NCBI GenBank assembly: GCA_037388705.1
Contig: JARRJY010000055.1
Location: 1 to 30,518 of the forward strand
Length of the DNA: 30,518 nt
Direction of reading: 5' to 3'
DNA from: JARRJY01 sp037388705
GTDB taxonomy: Bacteria > Pseudomonadota > Gammaproteobacteria > UBA6429 > Thiohalophilaceae
Part shown: positions 6,735 to 15,399 of the stretch, piece by piece
Layout of the letters: each line of letters begins with the position of its first letter
Position numbering within the stretch: position 1 is the first letter of the stretch
Notes under the pieces: generated by a model
The model's input: the letters and a program-made list of their open reading frames with translations, nothing else
Database searches by the model: none
What the model was told of the DNA's origin: nothing
Translations under genes and position numbers: made by a program

Positions 6735-8681
6735 ATGGCTACTTCCCAAGACGATATGAACACTAAATTAACGTTCCGCAAATTTGATGACGGTCAGACT
6801 AATGATGACTGGGGCAGCTGGACGGATAAAATCTTTAAGGAAGATACTTCACACAAGTGTCCTACTTATATTGCACGTACTCCACCGTGTCAGGGTAGCT
6901 GCCCTTCTGGTGAAGATATCCGTGGTTGGTTAGATATCGTTCGTGGTATTGAACATCCACCTGAAGGTGTTTCAATGCAGGAATATGCTTTCCGTCGTTC
7001 AACTGAAGCTAACCCGTTCCCTTCAGTTATGGGTCGCGTATGTCCGGCACCATGTGAAGACGGCTGTAACCGTAACGAAGTTGAAGATCACGTTGGCATC
7101 AACTCGGTTGAACAATTCATCGGTGATTCGGCTTTAGAAGGTGGTTTCAAATTTGAAGTCGGCAAGGATACTGGCAAGAAAGTAGCTATCGTGGGTGGTG
7201 GTCCGGCAGGTCTGGCTGCAGCATACCAACTGCGTCGTAAAGGTCACGCTGCCACAGTATTCGATAACCACGAAACGCTGGGTGGTATGATGAAATACGG
7301 TATCCCTGGTTACCGTACTCCACGTGATGTACTGGACGGTGAAATCAACCGTATTACTGAAATGGGTGTTGAAGTAAAACTGAATACCTGGGTAGGTAAA
7401 GACGTTACTGTTGAACAGTTAGAAAAAGATTACGATGCAATCCTGTGGGCTGTTGGTGCACAGGCTGGTCGTCAGTTACCAATCCCTGGTGCAGAAGAAG
7501 CACCAAATGCACTGACTGGTGTTGACTTCCTGGAAGCATTCAACGAAGGCCGTCTGCAACTGGTAACTGAAAAAGTTGTTGTTATCGGTGGTGGTGATAC
7601 CTCTATCGACGTAGCTTCTGTTGCCCGTCGTCTGGGTCACATCGACAACGTAGCTGACAAAGATCGTCCAGAAAATATCATTCTTGGTCATACAGCACAT
7701 GACGTTGCATCTTCTGCTGTACGTCAGGGCGCAAAAGTTACCCTGCTGTCTCGTTCTTCAATTGAAAACATGCCAGCGGCACAACACGAAATTGATGATG
7801 CCACTCGTGAAGGTGTTGAAATCCTCGGTTGCATTAACCCAATGGAAGTTGTTTGTAGTGACGATGGTCGCGCTACCGCATTACGTGTTTGCAAACTTGA
7901 AGAAGATGGAAAAACACCTATCGAAGGTTCAGAATTCGACATCGAAGCTGATCTGATCGTTGCTGCTATCGGTCAGGGCGGTAAGCTGGAAGGTTTTGAA
8001 AATATCGGTAATGACCGTGGTCTTATCGATGCTGATCAGCACTACCAGGTACCTGGCAAGCCTGGACACTTTGTGGCTGGCGATATTGTACGTCCTCACC
8101 TGCTGACAACTGCTATCGGTCAGGCTTCTATCGCCGTTGAAAGTATTGACCACTACTTCAAGAATGAAGAAATGGGCAAGCGTCCTAAAGTGGATAAGCA
8201 TCACTTCAGCCTGTTAAACAAACTACGTGAAACTGGTCTTGAGCCTACTGAGTATACTCATGACTCTGCTGAAGGTAGTGATACTGCTTCATGGGGTATT
8301 CACAACTTTGATGATCGCTCTGCTCACGAAATTATCCCTGCTGATGAACTGTTCCTGGGTCACTTCTCATACACTCCACGTGTCAAGCGTGTTGAAGAAG
8401 TTCCAAGTGCTGATGAAGTACTGGGTCATTTCCAGGAACGCATGAAAGGTCTTACTGAAGAGCAGGCTAAAGAAGAAGCTGAACGTTGCATGAGCTGCGG
8501 TATGTGCTTCGAATGTGATAACTGCGTTATCTTCTGCCCACAAGATGCCGTTTATCGTGTACCTAAGGAAAAAAATACTACCGGCCGTTATGTTGCGACT
8601 GACTATACGAAATGTGTCGGCTGCCACATCTGTGCAGATGTATGTCCTACAGGCTACATCGATATGGGTATGGGTGAATAA
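6735..8681 (+). CDS. dsrL: DsrL, NAD(P)-linked iron-sulfur flavoprotein
   Basis: Cytoplasmic flavoprotein of the glutamate-synthase small-subunit type that accepts electrons from DsrAB and passes them to NAD(P)+ in sulfur oxidisers. It is 648 aa. N-terminal cysteines are C42, C52, C56, C103, C107 and C111. The FAD site GGGPAG is at 154-159 and the NAD(P) site GGGDTS at 285-290. A linker precedes a C-terminal double-cluster ferredoxin domain: C585, C588, C591, then C594, C597, C601, and C627, C630, C633, C637. AGGAG lies just before the ATG. It sits between dsrK and dsrJ as in A. vinosum. Whether it prefers NADH or NADPH cannot be read here. Confidence 0.96.
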   Translation: MATSQDDMNTKLTFRKFDDGQTNDDWGSWTDKIFKEDTSHKCPTYIARTPPCQGSCPSGEDIRGWLDIVRGIEHPPEGVSMQEYAFRRSTEANPFPSVMGRVCPAPCEDGCNRNEVEDHVGINSVEQFIGDSALEGGFKFEVGKDTGKKVAIVGGGPAGLAAAYQLRRKGHAATVFDNHETLGGMMKYGIPGYRTPRDVLDGEINRITEMGVEVKLNTWVGKDVTVEQLEKDYDAILWAVGAQAGRQLPIPGAEEAPNALTGVDFLEAFNEGRLQLVTEKVVVIGGGDTSIDVASVARRLGHIDNVADKDRPENIILGHTAHDVASSAVRQGAKVTLLSRSSIENMPAAQHEIDDATREGVEILGCINPMEVVCSDDGRATALRVCKLEEDGKTPIEGSEFDIEADLIVAAIGQGGKLEGFENIGNDRGLIDADQHYQVPGKPGHFVAGDIVRPHLLTTAIGQASIAVESIDHYFKNEEMGKRPKVDKHHFSLLNKLRETGLEPTEYTHDSAEGSDTASWGIHNFDDRSAHEIIPADELFLGHFSYTPRVKRVEEVPSADEVLGHFQERMKGLTEEQAKEEAERCMSCGMCFECDNCVIFCPQDAVYRVPKEKNTTGRYVATDYTKCVGCHICADVCPTGYIDMGMGE

Positions 8682-8711
8682 TAAAAAATTAAGTAATAGA
8701 GGGTTGCAAGC

Positions 8712-9242
8712 GTGTTGTTAAGACAACTAAGCAAGCGCATTCTGGTTACGGCAGGACTGTTAATGGTCCTGCCCTTTTCCATAAATGCAGACGAACAGGC
8801 TGGTCCGGTAGAAGTTCCCAAGGCCAGGGCAAAAGCAACACAAGAATTTGGTTGTGTTGCACCTGTTGAAGAAATGCGTAAGAGTCACATGCAAAAATTG
8901 CTTCACAAGCGTGACAAAACATTACGTGAAGGCGTTCGTACCAAAGACATCAGCCTTGCAGAATGTATTGACTGTCACGTCACCAAGGATGAAAAAACTG
9001 GCGCAATGCCAAGCTTTGGTGATGACAAGCATTTCTGCAGCAGTTGCCATAACTATGCAGCTGTAAAAGTCGATTGCTTCCAGTGTCATAACGACAAACC
9101 AGAGAATCAAAACTACAAACATTCCCTGACTGACAATCCGCTTAAAGCCCACCATAAAGATCTTGCACTTAACGTTGAAGCGAGTAAAAAATCGCTTAAC
9201 AAAGAAACTCTGGATGTGGTTACATCAGGAGGAAGCAAGTAA
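8712..9242 (+). CDS. dsrJ: DsrJ, periplasmic triheme cytochrome c
   Basis: Periplasmic triheme c-type cytochrome of the DsrMKJOP complex, 176 aa. Three CXXCH heme sites are visible: C85-C88-H89, C109-C112-H113 and C122-C125-H126. An N-terminal hydrophobic segment (about 9-24) acts as signal peptide or anchor. C48 (in FGCV) matches the cysteine described as a heme ligand in A. vinosum DsrJ; H59 and H65 follow. The start is GTG at 8712, eight bases after AGAGGG. Its stop overlaps the dsrO start by one base (TAATG), so the two are translationally coupled. Confidence 0.95.
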   Translation: MLLRQLSKRILVTAGLLMVLPFSINADEQAGPVEVPKARAKATQEFGCVAPVEEMRKSHMQKLLHKRDKTLREGVRTKDISLAECIDCHVTKDEKTGAMPSFGDDKHFCSSCHNYAAVKVDCFQCHNDKPENQNYKHSLTDNPLKAHHKDLALNVEASKKSLNKETLDVVTSGGSK

Positions 9243-9994
9243 TGGATAAGAATATGACTGATCTTGCCCGTCGTAATTTCTTTGGCAAGGCTGCGGCTGC
9301 CGCCGGGCTGGCTGTTGCACCTGGTGTTATGTTATATGAAGTTCAGGCACGCCCTGCTGACCAGGCTGCTTCAAGTAAAGTTCGCTGGGGTATGCTGATT
9401 GATACCACAAAATGTAATGATTGCAATGAGTGTGTTACTGCCTGCCAGACTGAAAATGGCTGGGGTGCTGGCAGTGATAACGAACAGAAGTCATCAGATC
9501 GTCAGAAAGCCCAGTGGATTCGTAAAGTTAAACTGACTGACAAACAAACTGGTCACGTCCAGTCTTTACCATTAATGTGTCAGCACTGTGAGACACCTCC
9601 GTGCGTTGATGTATGCCCAACCGGTGCATCGATGAAACGTGCTGATGGCATTGTACTGGTTGACAAACATATTTGTATCGGTTGCCGTTACTGCATGATG
9701 GCCTGCCCGTACAAGGCACGCTCATTTATTCATGAAGATCTGCACAACCAGAAAGTTGTCGCACCACGTGGTAAAGGGACGGTTGAATCATGCACTATGT
9801 GTGTACACCGTGTTGATAAAGATGGCACGCCTGCCTGTGTTGAAGCCTGTACCAAGGCTGACAGGAATGCGATGGTGTTTGGTGACTTAAATGATCCAAA
9901 CAGCACAATCTCCATGCGCTTGAAAGAGTTTGGTGGTGAGCAAATTCGTGCTGATCTTGGTCTAAACACTGGCGTCCGTTATCAGGGACTATAA
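9242..9994 (+). CDS. dsrO: DsrO, periplasmic iron-sulfur protein
   Basis: Periplasmic ferredoxin-like subunit (NrfC/HmcB type) of DsrMKJOP, 250 aa. The N-terminus carries a twin-arginine signal (ARRNFFGKAAA, residues 9-19) and a hydrophobic stretch, indicating export of the folded protein by Tat. Cysteine groups are C58, C61, C64, C68; C113, C116, C121, C125; C145, C148, C151, C155; and C184, C187, C199, C203, enough for up to four [4Fe-4S] clusters. The start overlaps the dsrJ stop by one base. It relays electrons between DsrJ and DsrP. Confidence 0.95.
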   Translation: MDKNMTDLARRNFFGKAAAAAGLAVAPGVMLYEVQARPADQAASSKVRWGMLIDTTKCNDCNECVTACQTENGWGAGSDNEQKSSDRQKAQWIRKVKLTDKQTGHVQSLPLMCQHCETPPCVDVCPTGASMKRADGIVLVDKHICIGCRYCMMACPYKARSFIHEDLHNQKVVAPRGKGTVESCTMCVHRVDKDGTPACVEACTKADRNAMVFGDLNDPNSTISMRLKEFGGEQIRADLGLNTGVRYQGL

Positions 9995-10021
9995 AAGATA
10001 TAACAGAAGGTTCAGATAAAA

Positions 10022-11224
10022 ATGAAAAACGTGCAATATCTGGAAATCGAAGGTAACAGTAAAGGCTATCTGGCCCTGTTAGGCTTCCTTGGTTTGATTA
10101 TCCTCGGTGCGCTTGGTGCGTTCTATTACATGGAACATAACGGCCACTGGGTTAGCAACATGGATAACCAGATCGTCTGGGGCACACCACACGTATTTGC
10201 AGTATTTTTAATTGTTGCAGCTTCAGGTGCCCTTAACGTCGCTTCCATTTCTTCTGTTTTCAACAAAACAGCTTACAAACCACTGGCGCCTTTGTCTGGT
10301 CTGCTTGCGCTTGCCCTGCTCGCTGGTGGCTTGATGGTGCTGGTTCTGGATCTGGGCCACCCTGATCGTTTGATTGTTGCGATGACCTATTACAACTTCA
10401 AATCAATCTTTGCCTGGAACATCATTTTATATAATGGTTTCTTTGCTATCGTTGCGGTTTACCTTTGGATGACAATGGATCGCACAATGGCCAAATACAA
10501 AAAGGCTGCCGGGATTACTGCCTTCCTTTGGCGTATTATCCTCACCACAGGTACTGGCTCCATCTTTGGATTCCTGGTAGCTCGCCAGGGGTATGATGCA
10601 GCTATTATGGCACCCATGTTTATCATTATGTCTTTCTCATTTGGCCTGGCGATTTTTATGCTGGTACTGATGGCCTCTTATAACTGGACAGGTCGCCCAC
10701 TGGGTGATGCACTGGTTAAGCGTCTGAAAAACCTGTTAGGTGTCTTTGTTGCTGCAGTACTGTACTTTGTGATGGCTTATCACCTGACTAACCTGTATGC
10801 CACTGAGCACCATGGCGTTGAAGCCTTCATCCTCCGTGACGGTGGCGTTTACACACAACTATTCTGGTTCGGTCAAATCATCATGGGTAGCCTGGTTCCG
10901 CTTGCCCTACTTTATGGACCAACAGGTAGTAACCGTAAAATGATTGGCCTAGCTTCTGTACTGATTATCCTGGGTGGCCTGATTCAAATGTACATCATTA
11001 TCATTGGTGGCCAGGCTTATCCTCTGGAAATGTTCCCGGGCAAAGAAGTGAGCAGTTCATTCTTTGATGGTATTGTTAATGTGTACAGCCCAAGTGCCCC
11101 CGAGTTTTTCCTGGGTCTGGGTGGAATTGGTGTTGCCCTGATAGCTGTTGCACTAGGTGTTAAGGTGCTGAAATTCCTGCCAACAAGCCTGGCTGATGAA
11201 GATGTGGATCCTCATCACAAGTAA
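10022..11224 (+). CDS. dsrP: DsrP, NrfD-type membrane quinone-interacting subunit
   Basis: Integral membrane protein of the NrfD/PsrC family, 400 aa, with ten clear hydrophobic spans spread over the length (first about 17-37, last about 365-385). It is the quinone-side partner of DsrO and DsrJ in DsrMKJOP. No heme-binding motif is expected or seen. The ribosome site is weak (AGAAGG, about 12 bases before the ATG), which suggests dependence on upstream translation or modest levels. It ends the main transcript: two hairpins, the second a strong terminator, follow at once. Confidence 0.95.
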   Translation: MKNVQYLEIEGNSKGYLALLGFLGLIILGALGAFYYMEHNGHWVSNMDNQIVWGTPHVFAVFLIVAASGALNVASISSVFNKTAYKPLAPLSGLLALALLAGGLMVLVLDLGHPDRLIVAMTYYNFKSIFAWNIILYNGFFAIVAVYLWMTMDRTMAKYKKAAGITAFLWRIILTTGTGSIFGFLVARQGYDAAIMAPMFIIMSFSFGLAIFMLVLMASYNWTGRPLGDALVKRLKNLLGVFVAAVLYFVMAYHLTNLYATEHHGVEAFILRDGGVYTQLFWFGQIIMGSLVPLALLYGPTGSNRKMIGLASVLIILGGLIQMYIIIIGGQAYPLEMFPGKEVSSSFFDGIVNVYSPSAPEFFLGLGGIGVALIAVALGVKVLKFLPTSLADEDVDPHHK

Positions 11225-11226
11225 TT

Positions 11227-11278
11227 AAAACCCTTGAAAAGGTTTTCCTAAGGGGTCAGCATAACGCTGACCCCTTTT
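11227..11278 (+). terminator. Intrinsic terminator after dsrP
   Basis: A minor hairpin AAAACC (11227-11232) / GGTTTT (11241-11246) is followed by a strong one. In the strong hairpin AAGGGGTCAGC (11250-11260) pairs over 11 positions with GCTGACCCCTT (11266-11276) around an ATAAC loop, and the T run continues to 11278. This is a textbook rho-independent terminator. dsrN starts only 29 bases later, so dsrN either relies on read-through or has a promoter overlapping this region; a weak CTGACC...TTTATA pair (11267-11295) is the only candidate I see. Confidence 0.85.
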
Positions 11279-11306
11279 CATTTTCCTTATTTATATGGGA
11301 TAGATT

Positions 11307-12677
11307 ATGAAGCGTATTCTTATCTCAGCTGCTCATAAGTCATCAGGGAAAACTACCCTGAGTATTGGTTTATGTGCCGCTCTTACGCAACGTGGTTTAT
11401 CCGTACAACCTTTTAAAAAAGGTCCTGACTATATTGATCCTATGTGGTTAGGCAGAGCCGCAAAATCACCCTGTTATAACCTTGATTTCTACACCATGAC
11501 ACGGGATGAAATCATCAACAAATTTTCATCCGGTGCGCAACATGCAGATATCAGTTTAATCGAAGGTAATAAAGGTCTCTATGATGGCCTGGACCTGGAT
11601 GGTAGTAACAGTAATGCGGCACTGGCAAACTTATTAAAAACACCTGTCATTCTTGTCATAGATGTCCAGGGAATGACTCGCGGTATTGCCCCACTCATTC
11701 TCGGTTACCAGGCCTTTGATAAAGATATTAATATTGCCGGAATTATCCTGAACCAGGTACGCGGTAAACGGCATGAAACAAAGCTACGTGATGTGATTGC
11801 TCATTACACAGATGTGCCTGTGATTGGCGCGGTTTCACATGATCCTGAGATAGCAATAACGGAAAGACACCTCGGGTTAATACCCAGTAATGAACAACAG
11901 CAAGCCGAGGCGCAAATAAACCAAATTGCAAACATTATCAGCGATCAGGTTGATCTGGATGCCCTGATAGCAATTGCTGCCAATGCGCCTGAACTTCAAG
12001 GAACCTACAGGACAGGACAAACAATCTCGCCAGGAATAACTGTACGTATTGGCATCGCTCGTGATGAAGCCTTTGGCTTTTACTACGCTGATGACCTCCA
12101 GGCACTGGAAAATGCAGGTGCCGAGCTTGTCGATATCGATATGCTATCTGATCCGGCGTTACCTGATGTTGATGGTTTGTTTATTGGTGGCGGTTTCCCT
12201 GAAACACGCATGCAGGAACTTTCGGCAAATAAAAGTATGCGTAAATCGGTTTTCGAGGCTATCGAAGCAGGATTGCCAACCTATGCTGAATGTGGTGGAC
12301 TGATGTACCTTACAAAAAGTATTACCTGGAAGGACCAGCATTTCCCTATGGTTGGAAGTATCCAGGCTGACACGATTATGCATAAACGCCCCCAGGGACG
12401 TGGTTACACACGCTTACAGGCTACTGGCTCTGCCCCATGGTCAGTAAATGAAGGTGAATTTGCTGCCCATGAATTCCATTATTCGTCCCTGCAAAACCTT
12501 CCTGACACCATGCAATTTGCTTACAAGGTACTGAGAGGTAACGGAATTGATGGAAAATATGATGGGATCGTGTACAAAAACCTACTGGCCTGTTATACCC
12601 ATTTAAGACATACGGAAAATACCCCGTGGGCTGAAAAATTTGTTACATTTGTCCGTTCACTTACGGAACAAAAGTAA
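11307..12677 (+). CDS. dsrN: DsrN, siroheme amidase (CobB/CbiA family)
   Basis: Glutamine-dependent amidotransferase related to cobyrinic acid a,c-diamide synthase. In dsr clusters it converts siroheme to siroheme amide, the prosthetic group of DsrAB. It is 456 aa. The N-terminal ATP-binding domain has the P-loop KSSGKTT (11-17) and GLYDGLD (90-96). The C-terminal class-I glutaminase domain has the nucleophile C329 (YAECGG) and H391 and H432 as nearby histidines. It follows the dsrP terminator with a poor ribosome site, consistent with low expression. A cobalamin role is possible for the family but unlikely next to dsr genes with no cobalamin genes in view. Confidence 0.93.
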   Translation: MKRILISAAHKSSGKTTLSIGLCAALTQRGLSVQPFKKGPDYIDPMWLGRAAKSPCYNLDFYTMTRDEIINKFSSGAQHADISLIEGNKGLYDGLDLDGSNSNAALANLLKTPVILVIDVQGMTRGIAPLILGYQAFDKDINIAGIILNQVRGKRHETKLRDVIAHYTDVPVIGAVSHDPEIAITERHLGLIPSNEQQQAEAQINQIANIISDQVDLDALIAIAANAPELQGTYRTGQTISPGITVRIGIARDEAFGFYYADDLQALENAGAELVDIDMLSDPALPDVDGLFIGGGFPETRMQELSANKSMRKSVFEAIEAGLPTYAECGGLMYLTKSITWKDQHFPMVGSIQADTIMHKRPQGRGYTRLQATGSAPWSVNEGEFAAHEFHYSSLQNLPDTMQFAYKVLRGNGIDGKYDGIVYKNLLACYTHLRHTENTPWAEKFVTFVRSLTEQK

Positions 12678-12685
12678 CGTATAAT
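12656..12685 (+). promoter_or_regulatory. Candidate sigma-70 promoter for dsrR
   Basis: A perfect -10 hexamer TATAAT (12680-12685) lies 18 bases after TTCACT (12656-12661), a four-of-six match to the -35 consensus. It overlaps the end of dsrN and would start transcription about 30 bases ahead of the dsrR ATG, giving dsrR independent expression. Confidence 0.5.
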
Positions 12686-12724
12686 ACCCTAGTTTATTGC
12701 TAAGTTATTTAAAGGTAGTTGAAG

Positions 12725-13066
12725 ATGATCAAGGTAACTCCTGAAGCCGCAAAACAAATTACTGAATCTGCCAAACAAGCTCAATCTGAAGGTTTGGCGC
12801 TTCGTATTGCCGCCAAGCGTAAAGATGATGGAACCATTGATTACATGATGGGTTTTGATGATGCCAATTATGATGAAGACATCGAGGTAACATCAGAAGG
12901 TGTAAAACTGGTAACCGGTGCAGATTATGTCGAATTACTCAATGGAATGACTATCGATTTTGTCGAAATTGAACCAGGCCAGTACAACTTTATTTTTCTA
13001 AACCCGAATGACCCTAGCTATCAACCGCCCTCTGAAGACGAAAACCCTACTGAACATCTTTTATAA
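12725..13066 (+). CDS. dsrR: DsrR, cysteine-free A-type (IscA-like) protein
   Basis: Small protein of the IscA/ErpA fold, 113 aa. It contains no cysteine at all, whereas true A-type iron-sulfur carriers have three; this absence is the known feature of DsrR. Family-like strands include EVTSEGVKLVTG and LLNGMTIDFVE. I start it at ATG 12725 because AAAGG (12711-12715) is nine bases upstream; an in-frame TTG at 12719 is less well placed. The role is reported as post-transcriptional influence on dsr expression, not cluster carriage. The tail (PPSEDENPTEHLL) is acidic. It ends three bases before an assembly gap. Confidence 0.9.
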   Translation: MIKVTPEAAKQITESAKQAQSEGLALRIAAKRKDDGTIDYMMGFDDANYDEDIEVTSEGVKLVTGADYVELLNGMTIDFVEIEPGQYNFIFLNPNDPSYQPPSEDENPTEHLL

Positions 13067-13068
13067 TC

Positions 13069-13111
13069 NNNNNNNNNNNNNNNNNNNNNNNNNNNNNNNN
13101 NNNNNNNNNNN
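13069..13111. other. Assembly gap (43 N)
   Basis: Run of unknown bases between dsrR and the histidine kinase. The reading frame of the kinase is open right up to the gap edge, so its start codon and any terminator after dsrR are hidden here. The true gap size is unknown. Confidence 0.99.
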
Positions 13112-14719
13112 ATACCTGAGAGCAGTAATTCCTGGCGCAGCCAGCTTTGTGCGCCCATTTTCAGCCTCGCGATCATAGTTATCCTGATGGGCATTGTCAG
13201 TATCTGGGCTCTGGGAGCCAGTAATGCCGGCCTCCCCATGTTTATTTTTATCAGCGTGCTGATAATCTCCGCGCTTGCTCTACTTGCCATTTTGCTGGTT
13301 CGAGTCCGCAAAACCCTGTTAACACCTCTCACTATGTTACGTGACTGGGTGCATAACATACGCTCAGGGAATCTATCCGCACGTATCATTGACGAAGGAC
13401 AAAGCGAATTTTCTGAACTGGTGAAAGATGTCAATGCACTTGGCGATAAATTACAAAACTTGTCAGACGATATGCAATCACAAGTCAGCAAACAAACCAA
13501 GCATATTGAACGTAAGACTCATTCACTTGAAATTATTTATGACGTAGCAGCGAGTATTAACGTTTCACGCGATCTCGATGATCTCCTTACCCGCTTTTTA
13601 CATACATTAAGAGATGTCGTAAATGCACGTGCAGCTGTAGTTCGTCTCGTTACGCAGGATAACCAGATGCGTCTTGTCTCAAGTATTGGACTCGATGATG
13701 ATTTGATGGCGCGTGAACAGCTGATACCTTCAGAGGCATGTCTATGTGGCAGTGCTTATAAAGACGGCAAAGTCCTTTTCCAAAAAGATCTCAGCCAGTG
13801 CGATAAAATTATTGGTAGAAATTTCTTTGAGCAAGATAATATCGGTATGATTGTTGTACCACTGCAGTACCGGGATAAAACACTCGGCGTATATAACCTG
13901 TTTGTTGATAACAGTGGCTTCGATGAACCTGAAGATATTGAAGACCTGTTAACCAGTATTGGCCGGCATCTTGGCATGGCCATTGATAAAGCTCGCTCCG
14001 AAGATGAAGCCAACCGTTTATCTATTATGGAAGAACGTACCCGTCTGGCACATGAATTACATGACTCACTCGCACAAACCCTGGCCAGTTTGCGTTTCCA
14101 GGTACGTGTTCTTGATGAGACTATACGCAAAGGTGAAGAACCAAGCATCTGGCATGAGCTGGAACAAATTGAAAACAACCTCGACGAAGCATATGCCGAA
14201 TTACGCGAACTGATAACGCACTTCCGTGCGCCAATTGACAAACGTGGTTTGATTCCTGCTGTCGAACATCTTGTAGAACGTTTCCGTAACCAGACTGATA
14301 TTTCCATATACCTACAGAAAGAATGGAACGTATTGCATCTACCTCCAAGTATCGAGGTACAGGCATTGCGTATTATCCAGGAAGCATTGAATAATATTCG
14401 CAAACACAGCCAGGCTCATACTGTTCGTGTTATCCTGCGCAGCGATATCCAGGGAGACTGTCGCATATTGATTGAGGATGATGGTATAGGCATGAATATT
14501 CCCAAACGTACAAATAATACAAATTCTGCTTCAGGTGAACATATCGGCTTAAGTATTATGGATGAACGTGCAGCAAGAATTGGTGGTACTGTAACCATTG
14601 AAAGTGAAGAAGGTGAAGGAACACGTATAATTCTACGATTCCCTCATCCTGGAACTATCAGCCCAGTGTCTAACAACAGCATAACTGTTCAACCACCAGT
14701 GAAACAAATTTTGCCATGA
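13112..14719 (+). CDS. NarX-like sensor histidine kinase, 5' end in assembly gap
   Basis: Membrane histidine kinase, 535 codons visible. Two spans lie close together (about 16-35 and 42-65 from the gap edge) with only a few residues between, so the periplasmic nitrate-sensing domain of NarX is missing. A HAMP linker follows, then a GAF-like domain with the cysteines ACLCG and a third 18 residues on. The dimerisation domain has the phospho-accepting histidine in ELHDSLAQ (about residue 317) and the ATPase domain has EALNNIRKHS, DDGIGM and EGEGTRI. The frame is open into the gap, so the first methionine seen, at 13187, is not the start. It overlaps the regulator by four bases (ATGA). The signal sensed is unknown; redox or sulfur species via the cysteines is a guess. 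Confidence 0.9.
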   Translation: MPESSNSWRSQLCAPIFSLAIIVILMGIVSIWALGASNAGLPMFIFISVLIISALALLAILLVRVRKTLLTPLTMLRDWVHNIRSGNLSARIIDEGQSEFSELVKDVNALGDKLQNLSDDMQSQVSKQTKHIERKTHSLEIIYDVAASINVSRDLDDLLTRFLHTLRDVVNARAAVVRLVTQDNQMRLVSSIGLDDDLMAREQLIPSEACLCGSAYKDGKVLFQKDLSQCDKIIGRNFFEQDNIGMIVVPLQYRDKTLGVYNLFVDNSGFDEPEDIEDLLTSIGRHLGMAIDKARSEDEANRLSIMEERTRLAHELHDSLAQTLASLRFQVRVLDETIRKGEEPSIWHELEQIENNLDEAYAELRELITHFRAPIDKRGLIPAVEHLVERFRNQTDISIYLQKEWNVLHLPPSIEVQALRIIQEALNNIRKHSQAHTVRVILRSDIQGDCRILIEDDGIGMNIPKRTNNTNSASGEHIGLSIMDERAARIGGTVTIESEEGEGTRIILRFPHPGTISPVSNNSITVQPPVKQILP

Positions 14720-15384
14720 GCCTGAAAGTATTACTGATTGACGATCACACCTTATTCCGTGTAGGACTAGAAGGCTTGCTGGCAAGTCGTGGCATTGAAA
14801 TTGTTGCCTCGGTAAGTAGTGGCCAGGACTGTCTACGCCTGATCGAAGAATTAAGGCCTGACGTAACCTTGCTGGATATGCGCATGCCTGGCATTGATGG
14901 TCTTGGTGTTTTAAAAACAATACGCGAACATAACCAGGAGCTGCCAGTTGTTATGCTGACCACCAGCACCGATGAAAATGACCTGCTGGAATCTCTTCGC
15001 TCAGGTGCACAAGGTTACCTGTTAAAAGATATGGAACCTGATGAACTGGTTCTGGCGCTACGTGATATTGTTAATGAAGGAAAAACTGTCGTCGCACCAG
15101 ATCTTGCACCTATTCTTGCCCGTGCCGTTCAGGGTAAACCGAGTGATGAAATCGAAAAAGAAACGAGTCCCTTTGCTGAACTTACTCCACGTGAGACTGA
15201 AATACTGGGACTGCTGGCAGAAGGACAAAGCAACAAGGCCATTGCACGTAATCTTGGTATATCTGATGGTACAGTTAAACTCCATGTCAAAGCTATCCTC
15301 AGAAAACTGGATGTTCACTCACGAGTTGAAGCTGCAGTAATGGCGGTTGAACATGGATTCTCTCGTAACACTGTTAATTCATAA
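14716..15384 (+). CDS. NarL/LuxR-family response regulator
   Basis: Two-domain transcription regulator, 222 aa. The receiver domain shows D9, D10, the phosphorylation site D54 (LLDMRMPG), T82 and K104 (YLLKDM). The C-terminal LuxR helix-turn-helix (about 150-210) has TPRETEILGLLAEG and NKAIARNLGIS. It overlaps the kinase stop by four bases, so the two are a cognate pair. Its position behind dsrR suggests it may control dsr genes, but I found no clear NarL-type 7-2-7 heptamers in the dsrA leader, so the target is open. Confidence 0.95.
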   Translation: MSLKVLLIDDHTLFRVGLEGLLASRGIEIVASVSSGQDCLRLIEELRPDVTLLDMRMPGIDGLGVLKTIREHNQELPVVMLTTSTDENDLLESLRSGAQGYLLKDMEPDELVLALRDIVNEGKTVVAPDLAPILARAVQGKPSDEIEKETSPFAELTPRETEILGLLAEGQSNKAIARNLGISDGTVKLHVKAILRKLDVHSRVEAAVMAVEHGFSRNTVNS

Positions 15385-15399
15385 TATTTCAAAACCATC

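Noticed and set aside
13187..13189. ATG as the true start of the histidine kinase
   Set aside because: It falls inside the first membrane span, and the frame is open with sensible sequence back to the assembly gap.
13756..14403. Minus-strand open frame of 215 codons opposite the histidine kinase
   Set aside because: It covers well-conserved kinase domains on the other strand and shows no recognisable domain or start signal.
13112..14719. Nitrate sensor NarX proper
   Set aside because: Only a few residues separate the two spans, so there is no room for the periplasmic nitrate-binding domain.
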